Shown here: positions 1-7,197 of the stretch, in pieces
Numbering within the stretch: the first letter of the stretch is position 1
Layout: every line of letters starts with the position of its first letter
Source of the DNA: CAYGHG01 sp964349515
GTDB taxonomy: Bacteria; Oederibacteriota; PGYV01; CAYGHG01
Assembly (NCBI GenBank): GCA_964349515.1
Contig: CAYGHG010000057.1
Coordinates: 1-16,269 of the forward strand
Length of the DNA: 16,269 bases
Reading direction: 5' to 3'
Notes under the pieces: generated by a model
Database searches by the model: none
What the model was told of the DNA's origin: nothing
Seen by the model: only the letters and a program-made list of their open reading frames with translations
Translations under genes and position numbers: made by a program

Positions 1-1
1 G

Positions 2-349
2 ATTTTCAGCGAACTGCAGGGGGGGGAGAACGCCGCTGTAAGGGCGGGCCATGCGGTTTTAAAAGAAATTCTATCCGCTGTATATGAATTTGACAAGCGC
101 GGGTTTATGTCAGGCAGGGAGGTTGTACTGGTTTTTGATACAACCGACAGCGGTGTCATTTCAGAGGCTGAAGATATAATTAAGGCACTTCCCGGTGTAA
201 AAAGAGGTGAAAAAGAGGTGCTTTACGGCAGTAAAACCATTATAAAGGTTCATACAAGGGCTGACGGACATATGATTGGAAGTATGTTTGAAGAGCGCTC
301 AAAAAGGTTTAAGCCGGTTATTTCCCATAAAAACAAGGTGGTTTTTTGA
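2..349 (+). CDS. C-terminal fragment of an unrecognised protein
   Basis: The reading frame is open from the window edge to a TGA at 347-349, about 115 codons, so the gene starts upstream. An internal ATG at 107 would give only 80 residues, but the frame continues unbroken above it, so it is probably not the true start. The visible part begins with a helical stretch (about residues 8-35) and continues with a strand/helix/strand pattern around VVLVFDTT, EDIIKALPGV and TIIKVHT. The segment with KALPGV followed by a strand loosely recalls the alpha/beta repeats of FlgT- or LPP20-like envelope proteins, but this is only an impression. I do not recognise the family. A run of eight G lies at 19-26 inside the frame. 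The gene ends 134 bp before the tRNA gene and has no obvious link to it. Confidence 0.6.
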   Translation: MFSELQGGENAAVRAGHAVLKEILSAVYEFDKRGFMSGREVVLVFDTTDSGVISEAEDIIKALPGVKRGEKEVLYGSKTIIKVHTRADGHMIGSMFEERSKRFKPVISHKNKVVF

Positions 350-393
350 TTTAATACCGGTGCAGCTGTCTGTTTCTCAGGTGTAAAAAACAA

Positions 394-422
394 TGGAAAA
401 CCTTTGATTTTTAACCTATAAT
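394..422 (+). promoter_or_regulatory. Predicted sigma-70-type promoter for tRNA-Leu and the tig operon
   Basis: A perfect TATAAT lies at 417-422. Seventeen bases upstream is TGGAAA (394-399), which matches TTGACA at four of six positions. Transcription would start near 429, about 55 bases before the tRNA, and could run on into tig. The surrounding gap (350-483) has no convincing ORF and is AT-rich, as expected for a promoter region. This is a consensus match only, and the lineage's sigma-factor preference is unknown. Confidence 0.45.
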
Positions 423-483
423 GCTTTATAGTCTTACCTTAATATATTATATTGCAGGCTGACAGGTTTAAACTGTTCTTTAT

Positions 484-568
484 GCGAGCATGGTGAAATT
501 GGCAGACACGCCAGACTTAGGATCTGGTGCCGAAAGGCGTGGGGGTTCAAGTCCCTCTGCTCGCACCA
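484..568 (+). tRNA. tRNA-Leu (anticodon UAG)
   Basis: The acceptor strands GCGAGCA (484-490) and TGCTCGC (558-564) pair perfectly, followed by discriminator A565 and an encoded CCA (566-568). The D arm carries GGTGAAATTGGCAGA. The anticodon stem CCAGA/TCTGG encloses the loop CTTAGGA, which puts the anticodon TAG at 518-520, reading CUA and probably other CUN codons. The long variable arm (GCC-GAAA-GGC) marks it as a class II tRNA, as leucine tRNAs are. The T arm has GGGGG-TTCAAGT-CCCTC. The length is 85 nt. It lies 69 bp upstream of tig in the same direction and may be co-transcribed with it. Confidence 0.97.
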
Positions 569-569
569 A

Positions 570-597
570 AAACCGTAAACCGTAGACTGTAGACTAA
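570..597 (+). repeat. Short 7-bp tandem repeat after tRNA-Leu
   Basis: Two bases after the tRNA CCA end there are two identical copies of AAACCGT (570-576 and 577-583). They are followed by AGACTGT (584-590) and a decayed copy AGACTAA (591-597). The array ends in a poly-A stretch before the tig ribosome binding site. The period is exactly seven bases. It has no open frame and no hairpin. Its role is unknown. Confidence 0.75.
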
Positions 598-637
598 AAA
601 AAGATTTCAACTTATATATATTTCAAGGAGGATTTAG

Positions 638-1903
638 ATGAATTACGAAGTAAAGGACGAAAAAAACTGTAAAAAGGTCATAACTGTCACTCTTGACGCG
701 GCTGATGTGGCTGAGACAGAGAAAAAAATATTTGAAGGTTTTAAAAAGAACGCTGCGATTGACGGTTACAGAAAAGGCAAGGCACCCGACGAAATGGTAA
801 GAAAACGCTATAAAGACTCGATCGCAGAAGAGGTACGAAAGGAAATTGTGCCGGCAAAGGGCTCCGAAGTGCTTGAAAAACTTGACCTGCACCTTGTCAC
901 TTACCCTGCGGTAGGCGATGTAAAAGAGGAGAACGGCGGTTTCACTTTTAAAATTATCGCAGAGACCGGCTCTCAGTTTGAGCTGAAAAATTATGACGGG
1001 TTTAAAATAGAAAAGAAAGAATTAAAGGGGGTAACAGAAGAAGATGTAGCCCGCGAAATTAACAAGATACGGCAGTCGCGCGGCTTTCTGAAAGACAGCG
1101 CTTCTGACGAGGTCAAAGACGGCAATTATGTCCAGGCAACTGTAGCGGCTTTTGTTGACGGCAAGGCAGAGCCTGATTTAAGCGGCGAGAGCCAGATGTA
1201 CCTGGCCGGGGAAAAGACATCCTACCGCGGGATAGAAAAAGGGCTCGTGGGAATGAAGGCGGGCGAGGAAAAGGAAATTACGCACGAATTCCCGGCGGAT
1301 TATTCCAATAAAAAATTTGCCGGCAAAAAGGCCGTATTCAGCGTGAAAGTTGTCAAAATCAAGGAACTTGAGGTGCCGGAACTGACTGACGAATTTGCAA
1401 AAGGCCTGGGGCGTTACAACACGGCAGACGAGTTAAAGGAAGTTGTAAAAAAAGAACTTGGCAGGCAGGCTGAGGCTGAAGTCAGGAATTTCAACACTGA
1501 GCAGGTTTTTAAATACCTCCTTGAAAAAAACGTTTTTGAAGTCGCGGACGGGCTTGTAGAGCAGGAAATATCCAATATGATGGCGCGCTACGAGAACAAT
1601 TTAAAAAGCCAGGGGCTCTCATTGCAGAAAATGGGGGTTGATTTGAACAGGATAAAAACGGAAATGAGGCCGCAGGCCGAGGGAAATGTCAGGCTGCGCT
1701 ACATACTGAAGGAAGCGGCAAAAAAAGAGGGTATAGAAGTGACCGACGCTGATATGGAAAACGAGATAAGAAAAATCGCGGAAGCTACAAAAGACAATGC
1801 GGATGAGATGATAAAAAGGGCCAAACAGAGCTGGGAAGCGCTGAAAGCGCAGCTTGCAGAAGACAGAGTGATAGACTGCCTGCTGAAGAAAGCCGGGGTT
1901 TAA
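638..1903 (+). CDS. tig: Trigger factor, ribosome-associated chaperone
   Basis: This is a ribosome-bound chaperone with peptidyl-prolyl isomerase activity that shelters nascent chains at the exit tunnel. At 421 residues it is close to the usual length of about 430. The N-terminal ribosome-binding domain carries the signature GYRKGKAP at residues 43-50, with the Y-R-K tip at 44-46, the same place as FRK in E. coli. An FKBP-type isomerase domain follows at about 155-240 (MYLAGEKTSYRGIEKGLVGMK, then EKEITHEFPADY). The helical C-terminal substrate cradle fills about 250-421. A strong AAGGAGG at 625-631, six bases before ATG 638, fixes the start. It is the first gene of a tig-clpP-clpX-lon series, a known arrangement that couples folding with ATP-dependent proteolysis. 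Confidence 0.97.
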   Translation: MNYEVKDEKNCKKVITVTLDAADVAETEKKIFEGFKKNAAIDGYRKGKAPDEMVRKRYKDSIAEEVRKEIVPAKGSEVLEKLDLHLVTYPAVGDVKEENGGFTFKIIAETGSQFELKNYDGFKIEKKELKGVTEEDVAREINKIRQSRGFLKDSASDEVKDGNYVQATVAAFVDGKAEPDLSGESQMYLAGEKTSYRGIEKGLVGMKAGEEKEITHEFPADYSNKKFAGKKAVFSVKVVKIKELEVPELTDEFAKGLGRYNTADELKEVVKKELGRQAEAEVRNFNTEQVFKYLLEKNVFEVADGLVEQEISNMMARYENNLKSQGLSLQKMGVDLNRIKTEMRPQAEGNVRLRYILKEAAKKEGIEVTDADMENEIRKIAEATKDNADEMIKRAKQSWEALKAQLAEDRVIDCLLKKAGV

Positions 1904-1920
1904 ACAATGGCGGAAAAAAT

Positions 1921-1925
1921 GAGGG
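1921..1925 (+). promoter_or_regulatory. Ribosome binding site favouring the downstream clpP start
   Basis: GAGGG lies five bases before ATG 1931. The earlier in-frame ATGs at 1907 and 1919 have weaker upstream sequences. The choice of 1931 also aligns the protein with the ClpP family (see clpP). Confidence 0.55.
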
Positions 1926-1930
1926 AAAAA

Positions 1931-2515
1931 ATGAACCTGATACCGATGGTAGTGGAGCAAAGCGAGCGCGGCGAGAGGGCGTTTGATATTTATTCAAGGC
2001 TGCTTAAAGAAAGAATTATTTTTCTGGGGACGCAGATAGACGACGATGTGGCAAATCTCGTCGTGGCGCAGCTGCTTTTTCTCGACGGCGAGGATTCCGG
2101 CAAGGACATATCGCTTTACATAAACAGCCCGGGCGGAGTGGTAAGCGCGGGGCTTGCGATATATGACACCATGAGGTTTGTCAAGTCGCCGGTATCCACG
2201 ATATGCGTGGGCCAGGCGGCGAGTATGGCGGCAGTGCTGCTGCTGTCGGGAGCAAAGGGAAAAAGATTTGCCCTTCCCAATTCGCGGGTGCTGATTCACC
2301 AGCCCATGGGCGGCGTGCAGGGGCAGGCGAGCGACATTGACATTCACGCGCGGGAGATACTGAAACTCAGGGAAAAACTGAACAAGATAATATCGGACCA
2401 TACGGGGCAGACGGTCAAGAAAATAGAAAAAGACACTGACAGGGATTACTATATGAGCGCGGAAGAGGCGCTCAAGTACGGGATTGTGGACGAAGTAATA
2501 TCGCAAAAAAAGTGA
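1931..2515 (+). CDS. clpP: ATP-dependent Clp protease, proteolytic subunit
   Basis: ClpP is a serine peptidase that forms a double-heptamer barrel and degrades proteins unfolded and fed in by ClpX. Counting from ATG 1931 (protein starting MNLIPMVVEQ, 194 residues), the catalytic triad is Ser98 in GQAASMAA, His123 in SRVLIHQP and Asp172 in DTDRDYYMSA. These are the same numbers as in B. subtilis ClpP, which is a good argument for this start. An ATG at 1907 would add eight residues and lies only three bases after the tig stop, so it cannot be excluded. The oxyanion-region motif INSPGGVVSAG is intact. The fold and length are ordinary, and there is no sign of an inactive paralogue. Ten bases separate it from clpX. 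Confidence 0.97.
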   Translation: MNLIPMVVEQSERGERAFDIYSRLLKERIIFLGTQIDDDVANLVVAQLLFLDGEDSGKDISLYINSPGGVVSAGLAIYDTMRFVKSPVSTICVGQAASMAAVLLLSGAKGKRFALPNSRVLIHQPMGGVQGQASDIDIHAREILKLREKLNKIISDHTGQTVKKIEKDTDRDYYMSAEEALKYGIVDEVISQKK

Positions 2516-2525
2516 GGCTTATAAA

Positions 2526-3731
2526 ATGAAAAAATGTTCGTTCTGCGGAAAAAAAGAAGATGAAGTAATAAGGCTTTTTGTAAACGGCCAGAGCTCGGTT
2601 TGCTCTGATTGCGTGGAACTCTTCAGCACGGCCCCGCAGCAGCAGGAAAAAAAAGAACCGCAGGAAAAGCTTCCCGCGCCCAAAGAAATAAAGGCAATGC
2701 TTGACCAGTACGTTATTTCGCAGGAGCACGCAAAAAAAATCCTGTCAGTCGCTGTTTACAACCACTACAACAGGATTTTCTCGCGCTCTGACAATGACGG
2801 CGTGGAAATCGCGAAAAGCAACGTAATGCTGATAGGCCCGACCGGCTCCGGTAAAACGCTGCTTGCAGAGACGCTCGCGAGGATGCTGAAAGTGCCGTTT
2901 GCGATAGCGGACGCCACCACCCTTACGGAAGCCGGATACGTAGGCGAAGACGTGGAAAACATACTGCTCAGGCTCATAGAAAACGCGGGAATGGATATTG
3001 CCAAAGCGGAAAAAGGCATAGTATATATTGATGAGATAGACAAGATAGCGAAAAAATCGGAAAACCTTTCAATTACCCGCGACGTTTCCGGCGAGGGCGT
3101 GCAGCAGGCGCTTCTTAAGATAATAGAAGGCACCACTGCAAATGTCCCGCCAAAAGGGGGCAGAAAGCACCCCTATCAGGAATTTCTCAAGATAAACACA
3201 AAGAATATTCTCTTTATACTTGGAGGGGCGTTTGTGGGCCTCGATAAGATAGTCAAGAAGAGAACCCACAAAAAGGCATTCGGATATACGGGTGACGGGC
3301 AGGCTGCGGAAAGGGAAAAGTATGAAGTCCTGAAAGAAACTCTTCCGGCTGACTTAATCAAATTCGGGCTGATACCGGAGTTTATCGGCAGAATTCCGCT
3401 CGTGACCGCGCTTGCTGATTTAAGCACGGATGACCTCGTACACATACTTGAGAAACCAAAAAATTCCATCCTGAAACAGTATGAGAAAATATTGAAGTTT
3501 GAAGGGGTCAAGTTCACCGTAACTGACGAGGCAAAAGAGTCGGTCGCCAAACAGGCTATAAAGAAAGAAATAGGCGCAAGGGGTTTAAGGTCTATCATAG
3601 AATCAATAATGACGGACATTATGTATGAAGTGCCTTCGATGAAAGATGTAAAAGAAGTTGTGATAGACAAAGATATAGCGGACGGAAAAAAAGAAAAAAC
3701 AGCGGCCATAATCAGAAAAAAGACCGCCTGA
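2526..3731 (+). CDS. clpX: ClpX, AAA+ unfoldase of the ClpXP protease
   Basis: This is a hexameric ATPase that recognises, unfolds and translocates substrates into ClpP. The N-terminal zinc-binding domain has C4, C7, C26 and C29. Walker A is GPTGSGKT (104-111) and Walker B IVYIDEID (165-172). The pore-1 loop GYVG is at 137-140, the RKH loop at 213-215, the arginine finger R289 is in EFIGR, and sensor 2 GARGLR is at 350-355. Length is 401 residues, slightly short of the usual 410-430. GAGG at 2514-2517, overlapping the clpP stop, serves as ribosome binding site. The oddity is the ClpP-docking loop: the conserved IGF tripeptide position reads FGY (252-254), a hydrophobic-Gly-aromatic variant. 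It lies in an operon with its partner clpP. Confidence 0.97.
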   Translation: MKKCSFCGKKEDEVIRLFVNGQSSVCSDCVELFSTAPQQQEKKEPQEKLPAPKEIKAMLDQYVISQEHAKKILSVAVYNHYNRIFSRSDNDGVEIAKSNVMLIGPTGSGKTLLAETLARMLKVPFAIADATTLTEAGYVGEDVENILLRLIENAGMDIAKAEKGIVYIDEIDKIAKKSENLSITRDVSGEGVQQALLKIIEGTTANVPPKGGRKHPYQEFLKINTKNILFILGGAFVGLDKIVKKRTHKKAFGYTGDGQAAEREKYEVLKETLPADLIKFGLIPEFIGRIPLVTALADLSTDDLVHILEKPKNSILKQYEKILKFEGVKFTVTDEAKESVAKQAIKKEIGARGLRSIIESIMTDIMYEVPSMKDVKEVVIDKDIADGKKEKTAAIIRKKTA

Positions 3732-3745
3732 AAAACGGGGGAAAA

Positions 3746-6148
3746 ATGGAAGATAAAGATAAATCAATAAAAACCGAAGGAGAGAAACCCAAAACTCCGG
3801 AAAAAATGCCGCTGCTTGCGCTGAGGGACCTAGTCATATTTCCCAATATGGTAATACCTCTTTTTGTGGGGCGCGACAAGTCAATAAAAGCCCTCGAAGC
3901 CGCAATGGAGCGTGACAGAATAATTTTTCTCGTGGCGCAGAAAGACGCGCGCACCGATGACCCTAAAAAAGAGGACATATATAAAACAGGCACCCTCTCA
4001 GAGATACTCCAAATACTGAAACTGCCTGACGGCGCAATCAGGGTGCTGGTGGAGGGGTTGACAAGGGTAAAGATGGAGGAGTTCACCCAGGACGAGCCGT
4101 TTTTTGAGGTGAGGGTAAGCGAGGTTAACGAGCAGGAAGAACACAGCAAGGAAACAGAAGCATTGATGAGGCTGGTTCACGAAGAGTTTCAAAAGCACGT
4201 CAAGATGAACAAAAAGATCCCGCCTGAGACCATAATGTCGGTATCTGAAATATCATCCCCCGGCAGGCTGGCTGATGTAATAGCCGCAAATATTTTTTTA
4301 AAGCATGAGGAAAAGCAGGAACTCCTGGAAATAGCGTCCGCTTCGGACCGCTTGAGCAAACTCTCGGGAATACTACAGCGCGAGAACGAAATACTGGAGC
4401 TTGAGAAAAAGATACAGGGCAAAGTAAAGAGCCAACTTGAAAAATCACAGAGGGAATACTATCTCTCCGAACAGCTTAAAGCCATACAAAAAGAGCTTGG
4501 CAAGTCAGAGGGCGGGTATAACGAAATAGAGGAACTGCGCGAAAAAGTAAAAAAAGCAAAGATGCCATCCGAAGCCGAGGAAAAAGCCCTCAAAGAAATA
4601 GACCGTCTTGAAAAAATGATGCCCATGTCGGCTGAGGCCACGGTTATCAGGACCTATGTTGACTGGCTGCTTGCGCTGCCGTGGAACACCCGCACAAAAG
4701 AAAAACTCGACATAAAGCACGTCCAGCAGATACTTGACGAGGACCATTTCGGCCTTGAAAAGCCCAAAGAGCGCATTGTGGAGTATCTCGCGGTAAAGAA
4801 AAATGTAAAAGAAAAAGTGCATGACCCGATACTGTGCCTTGTGGGCCCTCCGGGCACGGGCAAGACCTCGCTTGCAAAATCAATTGCCAGGGCGATTGGC
4901 CGCAATTTCGTACGCCTCTCGCTCGGCGGAGTGCGCGACGAGGCCGAGATACGCGGCCACAGGAGGACATACATAGGCGCGCTTCCGGGCAGGATAATAC
5001 AGTCGATCAGGAAGGCAAAATCCAAAAACCCGGTATTCCTTATGGACGAGATAGACAAGATGACCTCGGATTTCCGCGGCGACCCGGCTGCCGCGCTGCT
5101 TGAAGTTTTGGACCCGGAGCAGAACAACACATTTAACGACCATTATCTGGACGCGGATTTTGACCTATCCGACGTGATGTTCATTACCACCGCAAATACG
5201 CTTTACGGCATACCACTGCCTTTGCAGGACAGGATGGAGATAATAGAGATAAACAGTTACACGGCCTTTGAAAAACTAAACATAGCCAGGCGCTTTCTTC
5301 TGCCCAAGCAGCTCAAACAGCACGGGCTGACAGACGCTGACACCGAGTTTAAGGATTCTTCGCTCATGGGAATCATAGAGGATTACACCAGGGAAGCGGG
5401 GGTAAGAAACCTTGAACGCGAGATAAAGACTGTGTGCAGGAAAGTGGCAAAGGAAAAGGTAAGCGAACCAAAAAAATATAAGAAACTGATTATTGAAAGA
5501 GATAATCTTTCCAAATTCCTCGGTGTTCCGAAATTTCAGGATGTGCCGGCAAAGGACGTAAACGACGTAGGCATAGCAACAGGCATGGCGTGGACAGAGT
5601 TTGGCGGAGACGTGCTGGTGATAGAGGTCAGCATAGTAAAGGGAAAAGGTAAGCTTCTGCTCACAGGGAAACTCGGCGAGGTAATGAAAGAGTCGGCCCA
5701 GGCGGCGCTCAGCTACATACGCTCAAAGGCAAAGAGCCTTGGCATTCCCGAGGACACTTTTTACAAATCAGACATACACGTGCATGTGCCGGAAGGCGCG
5801 ATTCCGAAAGACGGACCGTCAGCCGGAATAACGATAGCTACGGCGCTGATATCCGCCTTTACCAAAAAGCCGGTAAAAAAAGACATAGCAATGACAGGCG
5901 AGATCACGCTGCGCGGCCGGGTACTGCCGATAGGCGGCTTAAAGGAAAAAACGCTGGCAGCTTCAAGAAACGGGATGAAGGAAGTCATAGTGCCTTTTTA
6001 CAATAAAAAGGATTACTCCGAGCTTCCCGCTTACGTGAAAGACAAGCTTAAATTCAACTTCGTAAAAACCATGGACGAAGTGCTGGGTATAGCGCTGGGG
6101 ATAAAAGCTTCGCGCGGCGGTAAAAAAACCAGAGCACGCGGAAAATAA
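3746..6148 (+). CDS. lon: Lon, ATP-dependent serine protease (La)
   Basis: Lon is a cytoplasmic homohexameric AAA+ protease that removes misfolded and short-lived regulatory proteins. At 800 residues it is of normal LonA length. The N-terminal substrate-binding domain (about 20-215, opening PLLALRDLVIFPNMVIPLFVG) is followed by a helical or coiled segment (about 215-300). The ATPase domain has Walker A GPPGTGKT (367-374) and Walker B FLMDEIDK (431-438). The peptidase domain has the catalytic dyad Ser692 in PKDGPSAG and Lys735 in GGLKEKTLAA, spaced 43 residues apart as in E. coli Lon. The C-terminus ends in a basic tail (SRGGKKTRARGK). A GGGGG run stands a few bases before ATG 3746, 14 bases after clpX, so it is very likely in the same operon. 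No terminator is visible after it. Confidence 0.98.
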   Translation: MEDKDKSIKTEGEKPKTPEKMPLLALRDLVIFPNMVIPLFVGRDKSIKALEAAMERDRIIFLVAQKDARTDDPKKEDIYKTGTLSEILQILKLPDGAIRVLVEGLTRVKMEEFTQDEPFFEVRVSEVNEQEEHSKETEALMRLVHEEFQKHVKMNKKIPPETIMSVSEISSPGRLADVIAANIFLKHEEKQELLEIASASDRLSKLSGILQRENEILELEKKIQGKVKSQLEKSQREYYLSEQLKAIQKELGKSEGGYNEIEELREKVKKAKMPSEAEEKALKEIDRLEKMMPMSAEATVIRTYVDWLLALPWNTRTKEKLDIKHVQQILDEDHFGLEKPKERIVEYLAVKKNVKEKVHDPILCLVGPPGTGKTSLAKSIARAIGRNFVRLSLGGVRDEAEIRGHRRTYIGALPGRIIQSIRKAKSKNPVFLMDEIDKMTSDFRGDPAAALLEVLDPEQNNTFNDHYLDADFDLSDVMFITTANTLYGIPLPLQDRMEIIEINSYTAFEKLNIARRFLLPKQLKQHGLTDADTEFKDSSLMGIIEDYTREAGVRNLEREIKTVCRKVAKEKVSEPKKYKKLIIERDNLSKFLGVPKFQDVPAKDVNDVGIATGMAWTEFGGDVLVIEVSIVKGKGKLLLTGKLGEVMKESAQAALSYIRSKAKSLGIPEDTFYKSDIHVHVPEGAIPKDGPSAGITIATALISAFTKKPVKKDIAMTGEITLRGRVLPIGGLKEKTLAASRNGMKEVIVPFYNKKDYSELPAYVKDKLKFNFVKTMDEVLGIALGIKASRGGKKTRARGK

Positions 6149-6213
6149 ATGGAAGGTGAAGACGGGTGCATCGTGTATGTCCGTAGAGTTTAGATGACCA
6201 AGGCTAATTATAT

Positions 6214-6218
6214 GGAGG
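6214..6218 (+). promoter_or_regulatory. Ribosome binding site deciding the methyltransferase start
   Basis: GGAGG lies five bases before ATG 6224. The in-frame ATG at 6194 has no comparable site, and its extra ten residues do not match the family's usual beginning near the WTGERFV motif. Confidence 0.7.
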
Positions 6219-6223
6219 CAGGA

Positions 6224-7072
6224 ATGTCTGAGCAACAAGGGTTGGATTGGACAGGGGAACGTTTTGTCACAGGAATAAAAGATGCATCTGCGCTCGAGCA
6301 CATTCACAGATATGCCGTAGCTGCGGGTATGGTTTCGGGTAAAATAGTACTTGATATAGCATCAGGTGAGGGATATGGCTCGAATTTGCTGGCACAATCC
6401 GCCAAACAAGTAACAGGAGTGGATGTATCATCAGAGGCCGTGTCTCATGCTACAAAAAAATATCAAAGAAAAAACCTTTCATTTATAAAAGGTTCTGCTG
6501 ATAAAATACCTTTGGGAGACGGCATTTGTGATGTGGTTGTAAGTTTTGAAACGCTGGAACATATACATGCGCAAGATGAAATGATTTGTGAAATTAAAAG
6601 AGTACTGAAAAAAGACGGAATTATGATCATGTCAACGCCTGAAAAATTTACTTGGTCAGACAAAATGCATCACAAAAACGAGTATCATGTAAAGGAATTA
6701 TATAAAGAACAATTTGTAGATTTAGTGAAGAGATTCTTTAAAAATTACATATTCATGAGCCAGAAATTGGTTTTTTCATCACTGATAGTTCCTGAAAAAA
6801 AAATTAATTCATACCACGAATATAGCGGTAATTATAAAGAAGTGACTTCAATTGACCACATGGGCACTCCCAGATTTAACATAGTTATTGCTTCTGACTA
6901 TGATATTCAGGAAAAAGGGTGTTCTGTATTTTTGGGTGACATGGATCCCGAATCTTTCAATATGGATCCGGCTGGAATTCGAAAAAGTGGAAGTTACAGA
7001 ATAGGATATTTTTTAGTTACACCATACAGGTTTATAAAAAAAATATTAAAAACACTTAAAATTTTAAAATAA
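6224..7072 (+). CDS. Class I SAM-dependent methyltransferase of a glycan cluster
   Basis: This is a 282-residue protein that transfers a methyl group from S-adenosylmethionine; the substrate cannot be read from sequence. The Rossmann methyltransferase fold shows motif I VLDIASGEGYGS (42-53), the acidic strand end GVDVS (65-69), DVVVSFETLEHI (103-114) and LKKDGIMIMSTPE (128-140). The opening LDWTGERFVTG (7-17) and LEHIHRYA are typical of methyltransferases that sit among glycosyltransferase genes, so sugar or lipid-linked glycan methylation is a reasonable inference. The tail from about 260 is hydrophobic and lysine-rich, possibly membrane-associating. The second half is clearly richer in A+T than lon or the following glycosyltransferases, which may mean separate acquisition. 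It starts 75 bp after lon, with GGAGG setting the start. Confidence 0.88.
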   Translation: MSEQQGLDWTGERFVTGIKDASALEHIHRYAVAAGMVSGKIVLDIASGEGYGSNLLAQSAKQVTGVDVSSEAVSHATKKYQRKNLSFIKGSADKIPLGDGICDVVVSFETLEHIHAQDEMICEIKRVLKKDGIMIMSTPEKFTWSDKMHHKNEYHVKELYKEQFVDLVKRFFKNYIFMSQKLVFSSLIVPEKKINSYHEYSGNYKEVTSIDHMGTPRFNIVIASDYDIQEKGCSVFLGDMDPESFNMDPAGIRKSGSYRIGYFLVTPYRFIKKILKTLKILK

Positions 7073-7197
7073 GTGAGCTTGGATTCGATGTATGGATAAT
7101 GTTAAAAACTACATGTAAAGTATTGTGCCGTTTAATAATAGATATTGTATCATTATGCCAAACATATAGTATAGTTTTTAAAAACGGAGATGCAATT
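7073..7197 (+). other. AT-rich spacer between methyltransferase and fused glycosyltransferase
   Basis: These 125 bases are about one quarter to one third G+C. An in-frame ATG at 7099 would lengthen the next protein by 33 residues, but it has a weak ribosome binding site and the added residues are not part of the glycosyltransferase fold. Weak promoter-like matches exist (TTGTAT at 7145-7150, TATAGT at 7165-7170 and 7170-7175), but the spacings are 14 or 19, so I do not call a promoter. No hairpin terminator is seen. Confidence 0.5.
7186..7189 (+). promoter_or_regulatory. Ribosome binding site for the fused glycosyltransferase
   Basis: GGAG stands eight bases before ATG 7198 and supports that start over ATG 7099. 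Confidence 0.55.

Noticed and set aside
583..618. A promoter for tig alone (TAGACT, 17 bases, TATATA) overlapping the heptamer repeat
   Set aside because: The start point would fall at about 625, inside the tig ribosome binding site, leaving no usable leader.
1994..2506. A 170-codon frame on the minus strand across clpP
   Set aside because: It is the antisense of a gene with intact catalytic residues, and its translation has no domain-like pattern. The same holds for the other long minus-strand frames.
4834..5103. An 89-codon frame inside lon on the same strand
   Set aside because: It is an alternate frame of the conserved lon ATPase region, rich in Arg and Gly as expected for a shadow, and matches no known family.
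6149..6193. A 14-codon frame (MEGEDGCIVYVRRV) directly after the lon stop
   Set aside because: It has no separate ribosome binding site, no recognisable motif, and is short enough to arise by chance in a 75-bp gap.
7040..7075. Terminator after the methyltransferase from the near-palindrome around CTTAAAATTTTAAAATAAG
   Set aside because: The stem would be only A-T pairs within the coding end and has no G-C-rich arm or T tract, so it is better explained by low G+C.
7099..7197. N-terminal signal or membrane anchor on the fused glycosyltransferase from ATG 7099
   Set aside because: The hydrophobic stretch lies before the better-supported start at 7198 and in the AT-rich gap, so it is probably not translated.
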